A DNA stretch of 40,186 bases from a virus: positions 1-40,186 of IMG/VR virus record IMGVR_UViG_3300031749_000014. The stretch is one strand, 5' to 3'. Under the pieces are notes generated by a model. That model saw nothing but the letters and a program-made list of their open reading frames with translations. It was not told the origin of the DNA and ran no database searches. Positions 1 to 9,100 of this stretch are shown here, one piece after another. Positions within the stretch are counted from its first letter, which is position 1; every line of letters begins with the position of its first letter. A program made the position numbers and the translations under genes.

Positions 1-3000
1 TCAGCATTAATTGCTACAGCACCAAGATTCACCGCATTAGCACTATTAGCTATGAGTCTATCTACAGCGATATCACCAGCTGTTATCTTTTCTGCCGATA
101 AGTCAATAATTTTTGCATTATTGACAGCTAAGTCCTGTATATAAGCAGAACCTATTACCTGATTGGCTATGGCATTCCAAGCAAGGTCATGGTAACCATT
201 TATGTTCGTAGCTATTATAAAGGAGTTATCATCAAGTGTTGGATTTGTATTACTTGAACTATATGAGTTATTGGGATAAACCCAATATATGTATTTATTA
301 TTGGTGTTGCCTGAAGCAATATTATAAGCTGTGCCATTGTAATAAAGTGTATGTGCATTCCAAGAGACATAACCAGATGATGGTGAATTATCAGACCATG
401 AGTCACCAGTGACTATCGGTATCTTTGTCCATATCTTTGAAGCAGTTATCGCAAAGTCGTCTATATCAGCGTTCTTTATATTAGCAGTAGTAGCACTCAC
501 ATAACCTGCCTCGGATGAAGCATTATCTGAAGTGTCCCAGACCTTGACCCAATAATATCTTGTGACTCCATACACACCAATATTGTCTGCATAGAAACTT
601 GTCTTTACTTTGGCTATTGAAACAGCATTAGCTCTATTACTGTCATTACTTCTGAATATTTCTACATAATTGATGTCTTTATCTGCAGGCATTGTCCATG
701 ACAAGAAGATCGTTTTGAAAGCCGCTGTTGCTGTCAAATTGATCACTGGTGATGGTGGTGTTGTATCAGCAGATGTAGTAATTGACAAATCTGAAGTCCA
801 AGATGACTTATTACCAGATGTATCAACTGCTCTGACCCCTACATAATGGACAATATTACTTCTCAATGGTTTTATGATCATCGAATTCGTTCCAGTAGTA
901 CCATACATATAGTTTCCACCTGATTCTTTGCATCTATATTCATAGTAAGCAAGGTCAGGCTCTGTATTAGCATTCCATGTTGCATAAATATAGGCAAAAT
1001 CTGAACCATCATTATTTTTACCTATACCTGTTTGGAGTGATAATCCTGTCGGTGTATTTGGTGGTGTGGTATCTGGTGTACTAACATCAAGTGTTGTGAC
1101 CTGATATTGATTAGAATATAGCAAACCAGTCTTATCAAATGTATCATAGGCGGCGAGTTTTACATACCAAGTCCCACTAACACCAGTTACCAACAATGAG
1201 GTTTGTGGTGTATCTGCTATAAGGTTACTTGATGATGGCTCAAAGTTAGGAGTTGTGCTTGCATGTATCATATAACCAACCAAATCTGGGACATCGACTG
1301 GATAATACTTAACTTCAAAGGCATTATAATAAGCAGTCACACTAATTCCATCAGGGACAGGTGGTGGCGCATTATTGACCGTGAGTGACGCCTTTTGAGA
1401 AAGTCTTCCAAATTTGTCTCTTGCTCTTACTTCTATAGTGAACCCCCTCGTTGGTGAGCCATTATTATCGACATAGTTATACTCATATGTATATGTATAT
1501 TCTGGTGAAGGTGTATAATAAGTTCTCAATAGATTGCCAGAACTATCCAATATCTTTACTTCATAATCTCTAAACCATGTATTTGGACTTTGAGGGTTTG
1601 CACTATTGTCATCGGCTACATCTATTTGGGTCGAACTGATATCATTCCAAACAAACTTACAATCCTTACCCTCAAATGTTGTGTCATTACCCTTACCAAA
1701 TATTTGTAAACCAGAGACTTGCAAATTCAAAAACCAGTCGATTATACCGTATTGGTCAGTCGTTGTTATCTCTACTATTGGACATTGACTCCAATTTAGA
1801 GTATTACCATCATTACCAATGGTTATGAAAACTATCCTATATGTTGTGCTTGGATAAGGTGACTCTATGATTGCATAATCATCACCAACTTTGTCACAAT
1901 CAATCCAGTGGGGGTCTCTCATTGACCAATACATTACAATTATTCGCTGGAATACTGGATTTGGGTTCTGGAATCTAACCATTATCTTTCTCACAACATT
2001 ACCTGACTCATCAATGTAAAGTACTTCTTCAGCATATGTATTGGTAGCTGGTAATAATTCTACTGGTGATATTTGGTAATCTGGTATTTGAGGAGGCTGT
2101 GTATCTGAACCGTATATTTCATCATAATACTCTATTGCTGATATTGTTGCTTTTTGTTCTTGTGTCAATGATATATCAGTAATCCTAAACTTTTTCATAA
2201 CTTTGTTAACTTCACCAAAAGCATACATATCGTATTGCTGTGGAATTGTTGTAAATGATGTCGATACCGTCACTGTGTCATATTCTCCACTTTGAGAGGG
2301 ATTTACAATACTTTTTTCTACAAACGTATCATCTGAAAGTCTAATGATAATCTTATAAGATTTGCTTATATCGATATAAACTTTTCTATCAAGTGTTACT
2401 GTTGTCGCTCCAGCACTAACTATCCTTCCACCATACCCCCAATCTGGTATCCCATTTTGTTGAGGAATGTCATACTGAACCTCTATAACATCACCAAGAG
2501 TGCATGCGATAGCATCTACATCTGCTTGAAATTCTATGGTTCTTTTCAAATACTGATTACAATTCAACCTATACATAGCATACCGCCATGCCTCACTCGC
2601 TGACGTTACTCCCCTCAGAGTCACCATTGCCTTGTTAGAGTAGTCATTTATATTGTCATTTACAACAGTGATTGTGGTCTTCTCATACCCCAAGTCTTTA
2701 TCAATGTAGTCTATTTCGAGTTCATTAATCCTGTCATTGACACCCATAAACATCTCTTTGAATGAGTCCTTTATGATATTACCGACTGTAAATCTTTGAG
2801 TTACTGATGATTGTTTATCTATAGCAAATGTGAGCATAGACCCATTATATACTGGTATGCATCTACCCACTTGACAAACCTTCATAACTGCATCCCAAAG
2901 ATTTTCATCTTCATCAAATATCCCATTGAAAGTGCAACGCTTTTCCTGACCACCCTTACCATTTGGTACAAGTTCATCACAAAACTCTGCCCATTCAACA

Positions 3001-4658
3001 AGTTTGGTCAAATCAATGTTATTTGGACTCATACCATCATATCTAACAACATTCAAATTGTTATCAAAAACAGGTTGAGTCAGGATATGCAATGCAACCC
3101 ATGCTGGATTGTTTGAATATTTGACTACCCATTGAGAATTTTCATAAACCCTTACAAGAGAGCCTTTAACTATACAAGAGAATGAAAATGTACCAGATAG
3201 TTTTTTACTCGCAAGTGACTTTATACCTACAAGGACATTGCGAGGATAAGTAAAGCCTACGTTATAGCATTCGGTAATCTTAACCAACATTGATTTGGTG
3301 AAGATTTTTCTTACATTGTCTGTGTCTTCTGTAATTCGTTTAATCTTTATGTCATATTGTCCCTTACCAGAAAAGCAATTAAACTTTTCTGAGTAATACA
3401 TTTCTGAACTTCTTTTGTCATATATGTAAACTATGCCTTTTATATTCTCTACGCCATACTCAGAACTTAGTATATACTTTGTTTTTGATGTGAGCTTTGT
3501 CCAATAAGCAAGGGGATATCCATCATATGGCTTGCCTTCATAAAAGCCTGAGGGTTGTGTATCATACATCTCAAACGAGTACCAATATTTCTCTACAATG
3601 TATGAAGTAATTGTTCCAACGCTCTTTTTAAGGATTAGGGTCACATACATACCTGCAGAGTACTTATTTGCAGTTGCCTGATGAATCGTAACACTTTCTG
3701 TTATAGATGGCGATACAGGATACCAATCAGATGTTCCATGCTTTCTGGCATACATCTCAAACATAACTCTTTGACCCTCTCTATCACCATCACTCTCAAT
3801 CATGTAAAGTCCTAATGGAAAATAAAGAATAATCTCAACACTATCCCAACTACTACCAACAGTGGTGTAATTGTATTCCTGATTGCAAAGAAGTTCTGTA
3901 TTTATTGAGTAATCCACCTTTGTGATATCAAAACCTTCAATTAAGGTCTGATTAAGATAACCCTTTCTAACTTCTATCTTTGCTGGTGAGTCTGGGTCTG
4001 TAACATCGATTTCAATATCATTTATTTTAAAATCTGAGATGTCTTCTACAACACCAAGACCCAAACTGATTAAACAGTATAAATACTGTTTGTTCTTTAT
4101 GATTTCTGTATAGCTATTTATGATGTTACCCCTGCATTTAAACTCACCAAATATCATTGGGATAGGTAGACCTTGTGTTTGTCTTGTGACAGGTTGCCAT
4201 GAGTAAGAGGAACCACCCGCCTTATCTGGTGCCTCTGGTGGTGGTAAGAGTACATTGATAAGCAAAGCACCACCAGTCATTATCATCGTCGATAAAAAAA
4301 CAGCCCCCATAGTCATGGTCTTGACACCTAACATGTACATACTCAACTGGGGAGCCGCCACAGCCAGTGCTATCATAGCTAATTCTGCAATGACCGTTTT
4401 GCCTTCTCTATTCCCTCCACCATATATGAGGGGTATAAATGTTATGTAATCATCTTCTGCTGGTATAGTTAGAGCAAGTTCTTCTTCTCTTACGACTTGA
4501 CCGTTTAAGGAGACACATGCTTCATCTATGAAATATTTTTGTCTTATCAGATATAGATTATCGAGGTATCCAACATTAGTGGTCACTGTATCCCTATCAA
4601 ACCTCAAAGGGTTGAATACCCTTACTATGTTAATTTTTTTCGTAGGTATAATATCCAT
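1..4658 (-). CDS. J-like tail tip / host-specificity protein, 5' part (runs off left edge)
   Basis: The reading frame is open from an ATG at 4658 to base 1 (about 1552 codons) without a stop. It corresponds to the central tail-tip protein of lambda-type siphoviruses, which forms the distal tail hub and contacts the receptor. The N-terminal ~85 residues look like a tail-assembly I-type domain, followed by a hydrophobic segment (about residues 88-135), then the long J core. From about residue 1100 come fibronectin-III-like beta modules (about nt 500-1350), then repeats of the type ITA.KI typical of phage central fibres. The ATG overlaps the end of the K-like gene by 29 bp, as expected for coupled tail genes. 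The 3' end is outside the window, and the right edge probably carries it (see 38660-40186). Family assignment is firm from context and architecture; domain borders are estimates. Confidence 0.88.
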   Translation of the reverse strand, partial: MDIIPTKKINIVRVFNPLRFDRDTVTTNVGYLDNLYLIRQKYFIDEACVSLNGQVVREEELALTIPAEDDYITFIPLIYGGGNREGKTVIAELAMIALAVAAPQLSMYMLGVKTMTMGAVFLSTMIMTGGALLINVLLPPPEAPDKAGGSSYSWQPVTRQTQGLPIPMIFGEFKCRGNIINSYTEIIKNKQYLYCLISLGLGVVEDISDFKINDIEIDVTDPDSPAKIEVRKGYLNQTLIEGFDITKVDYSINTELLCNQEYNYTTVGSSWDSVEIILYFPLGLYMIESDGDREGQRVMFEMYARKHGTSDWYPVSPSITESVTIHQATANKYSAGMYVTLILKKSVGTITSYIVEKYWYSFEMYDTQPSGFYEGKPYDGYPLAYWTKLTSKTKYILSSEYGVENIKGIVYIYDKRSSEMYYSEKFNCFSGKGQYDIKIKRITEDTDNVRKIFTKSMLVKITECYNVGFTYPRNVLVGIKSLASKKLSGTFSFSCIVKGSLVRVYENSQWVVKYSNNPAWVALHILTQPVFDNNLNVVRYDGMSPNNIDLTKLVEWAEFCDELVPNGKGGQEKRCTFNGIFDEDENLWDAVMKVCQVGRCIPVYNGSMLTFAIDKQSSVTQRFTVGNIIKDSFKEMFMGVNDRINELEIDYIDKDLGYEKTTITVVNDNINDYSNKAMVTLRGVTSASEAWRYAMYRLNCNQYLKRTIEFQADVDAIACTLGDVIEVQYDIPQQNGIPDWGYGGRIVSAGATTVTLDRKVYIDISKSYKIIIRLSDDTFVEKSIVNPSQSGEYDTVTVSTSFTTIPQQYDMYAFGEVNKVMKKFRITDISLTQEQKATISAIEYYDEIYGSDTQPPQIPDYQISPVELLPATNTYAEEVLYIDESGNVVRKIMVRFQNPNPVFQRIIVMYWSMRDPHWIDCDKVGDDYAIIESPYPSTTYRIVFITIGNDGNTLNWSQCPIVEITTTDQYGIIDWFLNLQVSGLQIFGKGNDTTFEGKDCKFVWNDISSTQIDVADDNSANPQSPNTWFRDYEVKILDSSGNLLRTYYTPSPEYTYTYEYNYVDNNGSPTRGFTIEVRARDKFGRLSQKASLTVNNAPPPVPDGISVTAYYNAFEVKYYPVDVPDLVGYMIHASTTPNFEPSSSNLIADTPQTSLLVTGVSGTWYVKLAAYDTFDKTGLLYSNQYQVTTLDVSTPDTTPPNTPTGLSLQTGIGKNNDGSDFAYIYATWNANTEPDLAYYEYRCKESGGNYMYGTTGTNSMIIKPLRSNIVHYVGVRAVDTSGNKSSWTSDLSITTSADTTPPSPVINLTATAAFKTIFLSWTMPADKDINYVEIFRSNDSNRANAVSIAKVKTSFYADNIGVYGVTRYYWVKVWDTSDNASSEAGYVSATTANIKNADIDDFAITASKIWTKIPIVTGDSWSDNSPSSGYVSWNAHTLYYNGTAYNIASGNTNNKYIYWVYPNNSYSSSNTNPTLDDNSFIIATNINGYHDLAWNAIANQVIGSAYIQDLAVNNAKIIDLSAEKITAGDIAVDRLIANSANAVNLGAVAINA

Positions 4659-5010
4659 CTATCCTACCTTTCCATAGAAGACTATCCAGTCTTTCAATGC
4701 ATACATTTCGTTTTTGCATGACATGTATGAAGTATGGGTACTCAAGACAAACACCAAAGTGAGTTACAAATGGATATTTAACCTTTAGTGCAACTATTGA
4801 CAAAGACTGTGGTATCTCATGTCTTTTGAAGTATTTATTATATCTTATGTAAAGTTCATATACCCTTGTCTCATCTGCATTAAATTTGGGTATCTTAATG
4901 CCATTTCTCCCCAATATTTCAACACAAAGTGTGTAGCAATCATTGACCCCCCATTTAAATTCTTTACCCAAAAGATCTTCAATGTTGTATTTTTTAAGCA
5001 AGTTTGACAT
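4630..5010 (-). CDS. K-like tail assembly protein, NlpC/P60 peptidase fold
   Basis: This 126-residue protein has the NlpC/P60 pattern: WGVNDCYTL with the presumed catalytic Cys at residue 25, and later His-containing strands (VTHFGV and FIHV). Lambda gpK carries an extra N-terminal Mov34/JAB domain that is missing here, so this is the short form common in other phages. In the family it acts at the tail tip, in assembly or local peptidoglycan cleavage. It lies exactly where K should be: its start overlaps the L-like gene by 17 bp and its end overlaps the J-like gene by 29 bp. The weak point is the unusual spacing of the catalytic His; the alternative is an inactive structural relative. Confidence 0.82.
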   Translation of the reverse strand: MSNLLKKYNIEDLLGKEFKWGVNDCYTLCVEILGRNGIKIPKFNADETRVYELYIRYNKYFKRHEIPQSLSIVALKVKYPFVTHFGVCLEYPYFIHVMQKRNVCIERLDSLLWKGRIDGYYTYEKN

Positions 5011-5596
5011 TTCTCGTTCTCAATCCCAAAAAGCCACCATATCTTGATGTATTACCTAATTCTGAGCATCTTGAATACGTCCTGTTACAACTTGTTTCAG
5101 AGCCTGAGTAACCACATTCAACACTTTTGAACTCCCAATTGCAAAGGTCTGATATATATCTGTATTTTGGAAATCTCTTTCTTAATGGGGAGACAGCTCC
5201 CAATGTGAAGTAGATGAAGTAATTGTCAACAACAGTGTTCAAAATATCAAATGTCAATGATGGGTAGGTTTCACTTAAGTAATTTGAATTAACAACAGTT
5301 ATCTTGACTGTCCCACCCACACCACCATTATACGCCTCGAGGTATGGATGTAAGAGGTCTGTTACATTCGATACCCTCAACTCTATTGTTGGTATTTCGC
5401 CTCTTGAGGTCTCTTTTGTTGCATCCAACTCAAAATTGAAGGCTTGATATGTATGACCACCATAGCTTACATCTGAGGTATTTTTTGCGAGTCTGAAATT
5501 GTATTGGTCTATGGTGACCTCAAGCAATATTATCCATGCTGAGTCCCCTGCTATTTTATTTTTCTCTATTTTTACATCAAGTGGTAAATTTTTCAT
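4994..5596 (-). CDS. L-like minor tail protein (iron-sulfur type)
   Basis: This 200-residue protein matches the phage minor tail protein L family. The C-terminal third contains the signature CNWEFK, then CGYSG, a Cys before NRTYS, a Cys in SRCSEL, and the closing RYGGF. These four Cys correspond to the ones that bind a [4Fe-4S] cluster in lambda gpL. The protein plugs the tail tip between the M-like and J-like proteins. The ATG at 5596 overlaps the stop of the M-like gene (ATGA), so translation is coupled. All four ligands are kept, so a cluster is likely; its presence is an inference from the family. Confidence 0.9.
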   Translation of the reverse strand: MKNLPLDVKIEKNKIAGDSAWIILLEVTIDQYNFRLAKNTSDVSYGGHTYQAFNFELDATKETSRGEIPTIELRVSNVTDLLHPYLEAYNGGVGGTVKITVVNSNYLSETYPSLTFDILNTVVDNYFIYFTLGAVSPLRKRFPKYRYISDLCNWEFKSVECGYSGSETSCNRTYSRCSELGNTSRYGGFLGLRTRNVKLA

Positions 5597-5928
5597 ACTT
5601 CCTTCAACTTAAATGAAACATTATAGTATCCATAAGATACATATTCCGCATTTATTGGTTCTGCAAATCTTACATTATAAACCGTTGAGGTAACAGGACA
5701 CGTAAAATTAAATGATACCGTACATCTAACAGAGTTATAGAAATTATTCAATGTTGTAAAATCTGTAGAACTCATATATTTATAGTTAACATTTATAATC
5801 CTTCTAAACCTTGTATATCTATTCCTCGTTATCTCATAGCCACCTTCAAAATCAGACCTTATTGTTGAATCCTCATAAGTTATGACATAAGGGTATTCTG
5901 GATTTATACTTAATGTTGGATAATCCAT
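5593..5928 (-). CDS. M-like minor tail protein
   Basis: The 111-residue beta-rich protein has the length and position of the lambda M family of tail-tip proteins: directly after the tape measure and before L. Its pattern (FEGGYEITRNRYTRFRR near residue 30, then a central YNSVRCTVSFNF stretch and a final YNVSFKLKEV) fits the family. It probably forms the ring linking the tape-measure end to the L protein. It starts one base before the tape-measure stop region, with almost no intergenic DNA. No catalytic residues are expected. The assignment rests on the gene order and motif resemblance. Confidence 0.8.
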   Translation of the reverse strand: MDYPTLSINPEYPYVITYEDSTIRSDFEGGYEITRNRYTRFRRIINVNYKYMSSTDFTTLNNFYNSVRCTVSFNFTCPVTSTVYNVRFAEPINAEYVSYGYYNVSFKLKEV

Positions 5929-5929
5929 G

Positions 5930-8434
5930 TTATTTCACTCCTTTAATCATGTATCTCAAGGGGGAATTCTTGTCTATATTTTTCATAACAACATTGACAA
6001 TGTAGTTCTCACTGTCAAATGTCGTTGAGACATTCTCACTGGTCATTCTATAAGGTGTATTATTATGAATGTTCACAGTCACCTTTGGTGAGGGTTTGGA
6101 AGCAAATCCTACTTCAGGGGGTGGAATTGTAACTGGTACAGATGTCGCTGGTTGTGCTGGAGCCATCATAGGCATCATCACGATCCCCTTAAGCCCTTGT
6201 ATAAAGGGAGCAATTATAAATGTTCTCAACAGTTCTATGTAAATCTGATGAAGTATGTCCAATATCAAATCTCTCCAACTTAGAAACCTTTCTGATGTGT
6301 AATCAAAGAACTCTTCTAAACCTCTTTGCATTGCAGATATTATTGAGTTTGTGGTTGAATAAGCTTGTCTAAATCCTGATAAAGACCTTTCATACTCTTC
6401 AAATGCTCTTCTAATACCCATAGACCAATTATCTGAGCTTTCAAGAAGTTCTTCATCTATATTCCTTATCTTTGTTGCGACATCTTTGATTTGATTAGCT
6501 GTCTCAAACCAAGCCTCTGGTGCCACATCCCTAATCTCAGATAAGACCTTGTATTCCTGAAATAGTATATTTAAAAGGTTTTGATACTCAGTTCTTTGTT
6601 TTTCAAGCAATGCTATTCTTTCTTTGTTATCGAAAATGAATGGTTCCTGCATTTCATATTCAGCTATTCTATACCTTGAACTCGCCTCTGCAAGTCTGTT
6701 TTCATTCTTTATTTTTTCTATCATCAATTCATTATCAAGCCTTTTAATAATATTAGTCCTTGCTTGTTCTTTGGCTACTTCATCATCAATAAACTTTGTT
6801 TTATCTTCCAGCTCTTTCAACTCGATATACTTTTTGTATTCATATTCAGCGTCCAGAGTACCTTTAGCTTGTGCAAGGAGCCATTTCATGGTATCCTCAT
6901 CTTGTTCCGCATATTTCTTATCTATCTCACTTAATGCATGTGCCATTTGTTCATGAAGCAACTTACGAAGACTATTATGACCTTCAAGTTTATTAATCTC
7001 ATCTACGTACCTCTGTTCCAATTGATATTTCTCATATTCTCTTTCATTAAGAACCAACTTCATTCTCTCATCCATATAGAACTTAAAGACTCTGAGATAT
7101 TCTTCTAAGACTTTGTTGTCTATTGCTGGTTCTTCCTCTCCAAAGGGTTTTAATTTAGGTATCTCTGGTGGTTTTATTGGTTTTTGAATCTGACCCTTGA
7201 ATTCATCATAGCGTTTCAGAAAATTACCCATTATATCATCCCCTGCTTTATCAGCCCATTTAGTGAGGTCATCCCAGTAATTCTCCACATCTTTTTTGAA
7301 AACCTTTAAGTCATCTAATCCCTGCTTGAAACTTCCTGTCATAAGGTCATACATTGCGACCGCTAATGTCTGTAATGGTACTCTCACCATAACTATCTTA
7401 TTGACAAAATCAGAAAATGATTTAGTGATGGTTGGGATTATGGTATAAGCTATGAGTCCGAGACCTTCTAAAATCTTCTCAATTATTGTAAGAACCCATG
7501 AGAAGGGTTTGAATAGATTGTAAGCATTCTCAAGGACCCCATAAACCGATAATGCAATCTTGTTGATTGACCCCGCTAACTTATCTGAGATACTTTTATT
7601 TTTACTTATCCCCTCGCTTATAGATGAGAGTAGCGATTTTATCTTTTCAAATGTAACACTTATACCAGCTCTCAAAACTTTCTGGTGTAAGGTATCAAGT
7701 GTTGATGTTATAGCGGTCCAAGTTGTATTCACATGTTTTGACATCTCGAGATAACCAGAAAACATTTGGAGAATTATCCGTTTCTTTTTCTCAATATCCG
7801 TTTCATGCAACATCTGTTCATAGAGTTCAGCATTAGTTGCTTTCGCCACCATGGCTAATGTGGAACCTACTCTTGCTGTGCCTTCAAGAAATGCTCTAAC
7901 CTCTTGGTAGAGCTGTTTTTGTTTATTTATGTCCTGCGTTAACACCTTAGCCGCTGTAGATATTGCAAGCCATAAATTTAGGTCTTCACGCCTTAAGACA
8001 TTTATCAGGACACCTCTCGAGGCCATTGCCTCATAGGTATCAAGAAGCTCTTTTGCTGTTCCAATAAATTGGGGGTCTAATTCAAGTGCCTTTTCATATA
8101 CAAGCGATGACCAATGATAAGCATTCTCAAATACCTTTCCAAGATTTTCTTTCTCACCAGACATTGATGTGAGAAGACCAGCTATTCTCATCATCTGGTC
8201 TTCAAAATCCTTTGAGTAAAGGAATGCATTCCTCACCTCATTTGAGATAGCTCTCATAACAGAAAGTATCGAAACAACCGAAGCATAACCCAATGCAAAC
8301 ACAACAACAGTATCTTTCCAGTTTTTAATCATTCTTGAGATAAAACTATCAGTCTCTTTTATTTGAGACTTCAATGTCTCATCTTTAGAGGATAGTTTGA
8401 CATTTATAGATACATCAAAATTAGCCTCTGCCAT
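5930..8434 (-). CDS. Tail tape-measure protein
   Basis: This 834-residue protein is nearly the same length as lambda H (853), implying a tail of roughly lambda length by the usual length rule. It has an early hydrophobic helix (about residues 40-65), a hydrophobic middle section (about 310-345), long charged coiled-coil sections (about 440-720), and a C-terminal block with hydrophobic helices followed by beta-like sequence, as in lambda-type tape measures. It sits between the frameshifted tail chaperone and the M-like gene, the standard place. The ATG is two bases after the stop of the frameshift product. No peptidase or lysozyme domain was recognised in it. Confidence 0.93.
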   Translation of the reverse strand: MAEANFDVSINVKLSSKDETLKSQIKETDSFISRMIKNWKDTVVVFALGYASVVSILSVMRAISNEVRNAFLYSKDFEDQMMRIAGLLTSMSGEKENLGKVFENAYHWSSLVYEKALELDPQFIGTAKELLDTYEAMASRGVLINVLRREDLNLWLAISTAAKVLTQDINKQKQLYQEVRAFLEGTARVGSTLAMVAKATNAELYEQMLHETDIEKKKRIILQMFSGYLEMSKHVNTTWTAITSTLDTLHQKVLRAGISVTFEKIKSLLSSISEGISKNKSISDKLAGSINKIALSVYGVLENAYNLFKPFSWVLTIIEKILEGLGLIAYTIIPTITKSFSDFVNKIVMVRVPLQTLAVAMYDLMTGSFKQGLDDLKVFKKDVENYWDDLTKWADKAGDDIMGNFLKRYDEFKGQIQKPIKPPEIPKLKPFGEEEPAIDNKVLEEYLRVFKFYMDERMKLVLNEREYEKYQLEQRYVDEINKLEGHNSLRKLLHEQMAHALSEIDKKYAEQDEDTMKWLLAQAKGTLDAEYEYKKYIELKELEDKTKFIDDEVAKEQARTNIIKRLDNELMIEKIKNENRLAEASSRYRIAEYEMQEPFIFDNKERIALLEKQRTEYQNLLNILFQEYKVLSEIRDVAPEAWFETANQIKDVATKIRNIDEELLESSDNWSMGIRRAFEEYERSLSGFRQAYSTTNSIISAMQRGLEEFFDYTSERFLSWRDLILDILHQIYIELLRTFIIAPFIQGLKGIVMMPMMAPAQPATSVPVTIPPPEVGFASKPSPKVTVNIHNNTPYRMTSENVSTTFDSENYIVNVVMKNIDKNSPLRYMIKGVK

Positions 8435-8435
8435 T

Positions 8436-9088
8436 CTATTTATCCTTTAGGTTTTTACTCAAATTCCTATTAATTTCTTCTTTTGCTATAACCATCCCTA
8501 ATATTTCCGCCCTTGTAAGTTCATCATATCTTATAGACAATATCTCAGACATTATATACAGCTCGAGACAATAGAATGCAAAATTGTACATGGGTGTAAA
8601 CATCTCAGGTTCATATGAGTCTGGACATGTCTTACATAACTCAGGATTGATTTTATAAGCATCACAATATTCTGCCCCAGAGCACTTATTTGATATTATT
8701 GTTCTGAGGCACTTTCTGAGTTTTTTGACAATTCACCCTCATACGAATATATCCTTGCCATATCCATTATCACTTGTTGCTTGTGACTCGCTGGTATCTT
8801 CGATTTCCAACCATCATTACTCATATCAAGTGGTACACCCTTGTCACAGTATCCCTCGACCCTGAGACATATCTTGTCATATAGCCAGTTTCTTGCTGAA
8901 AAAGAGTTATCCTCCAAATCCAATTTACGACCTCTTATTACTGTTCTCCAACTCATCCTCTGGAATTCTTTCCACTCTTCGGCTGTTGGTTCTCTAACAA
9001 TATGTTTAAGGATATATTCAACTCCTTCTCTTTCGACCCTAATTATTACTTCTTGCTCTGTCTTAGAGACATCGAAGTCTAAATTCAT
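8436..9088 (-). CDS. Tail assembly chaperone GT-type fusion made by -1 frameshift
   Basis: In the zero frame the G-like protein ends at 8696. The -1 frame is open across the slippery site at 8720-8726 and continues to a TAG at 8438-8436, two bases before the tape-measure ATG. Slipping on A AAA AAC would give 123 G-codons plus 94 extension codons, about 217 residues. The extension contains several Cys (ECD-type AEYC, LCKTC) and helical sequence. In lambda, the G/GT ratio is set by exactly this kind of slip, and the GT form recruits tail tube subunits to the tape measure. Position, phase and length all agree with a programmed site. The extension has no good start codon of its own at its beginning, which supports recoding. 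Confidence 0.82.
8696..9088 (-). CDS. Tail assembly chaperone, G-like (unshifted form)
   Basis: This 130-residue acidic/helical protein lies between the tail tube gene and the tape measure. It begins at an ATG at 9088 behind a GGGGG-type ribosome site and ends at a TAA at 8696. The sequence begins with a short beta section (residues 1-30) and continues as helices with EPTAEEWKEFQRMSW, a pattern often seen in phage tail chaperones. In this class the protein binds the tape measure during tail assembly and is absent from the virion. The slippery heptamer lies eight codons before the stop (the TAA), so both short and long forms should be made. Confidence 0.82.
   Translation of the reverse strand: MNLDFDVSKTEQEVIIRVEREGVEYILKHIVREPTAEEWKEFQRMSWRTVIRGRKLDLEDNSFSARNWLYDKICLRVEGYCDKGVPLDMSNDGWKSKIPASHKQQVIMDMARIYSYEGELSKNSESASEQ
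8720..8726 (-). promoter_or_regulatory. -1 ribosomal frameshift site, A AAA AAC
   Basis: On the minus strand the zero-frame codons are TCA AAA AAC, giving the canonical X XXY YYZ heptamer A-AAA-AAC. The alternative frame stays open for 94 codons from here. Gene position is exactly that of the lambda G/GT switch. Confidence 0.82.
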
Positions 9089-9100
9089 AAAACCCCCTTT

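Noticed and set aside
2811-4449. Plus-strand frames inside the J-like gene
   Set aside because: Antisense shadows with no ribosome sites; the minus strand is one continuous tail gene.
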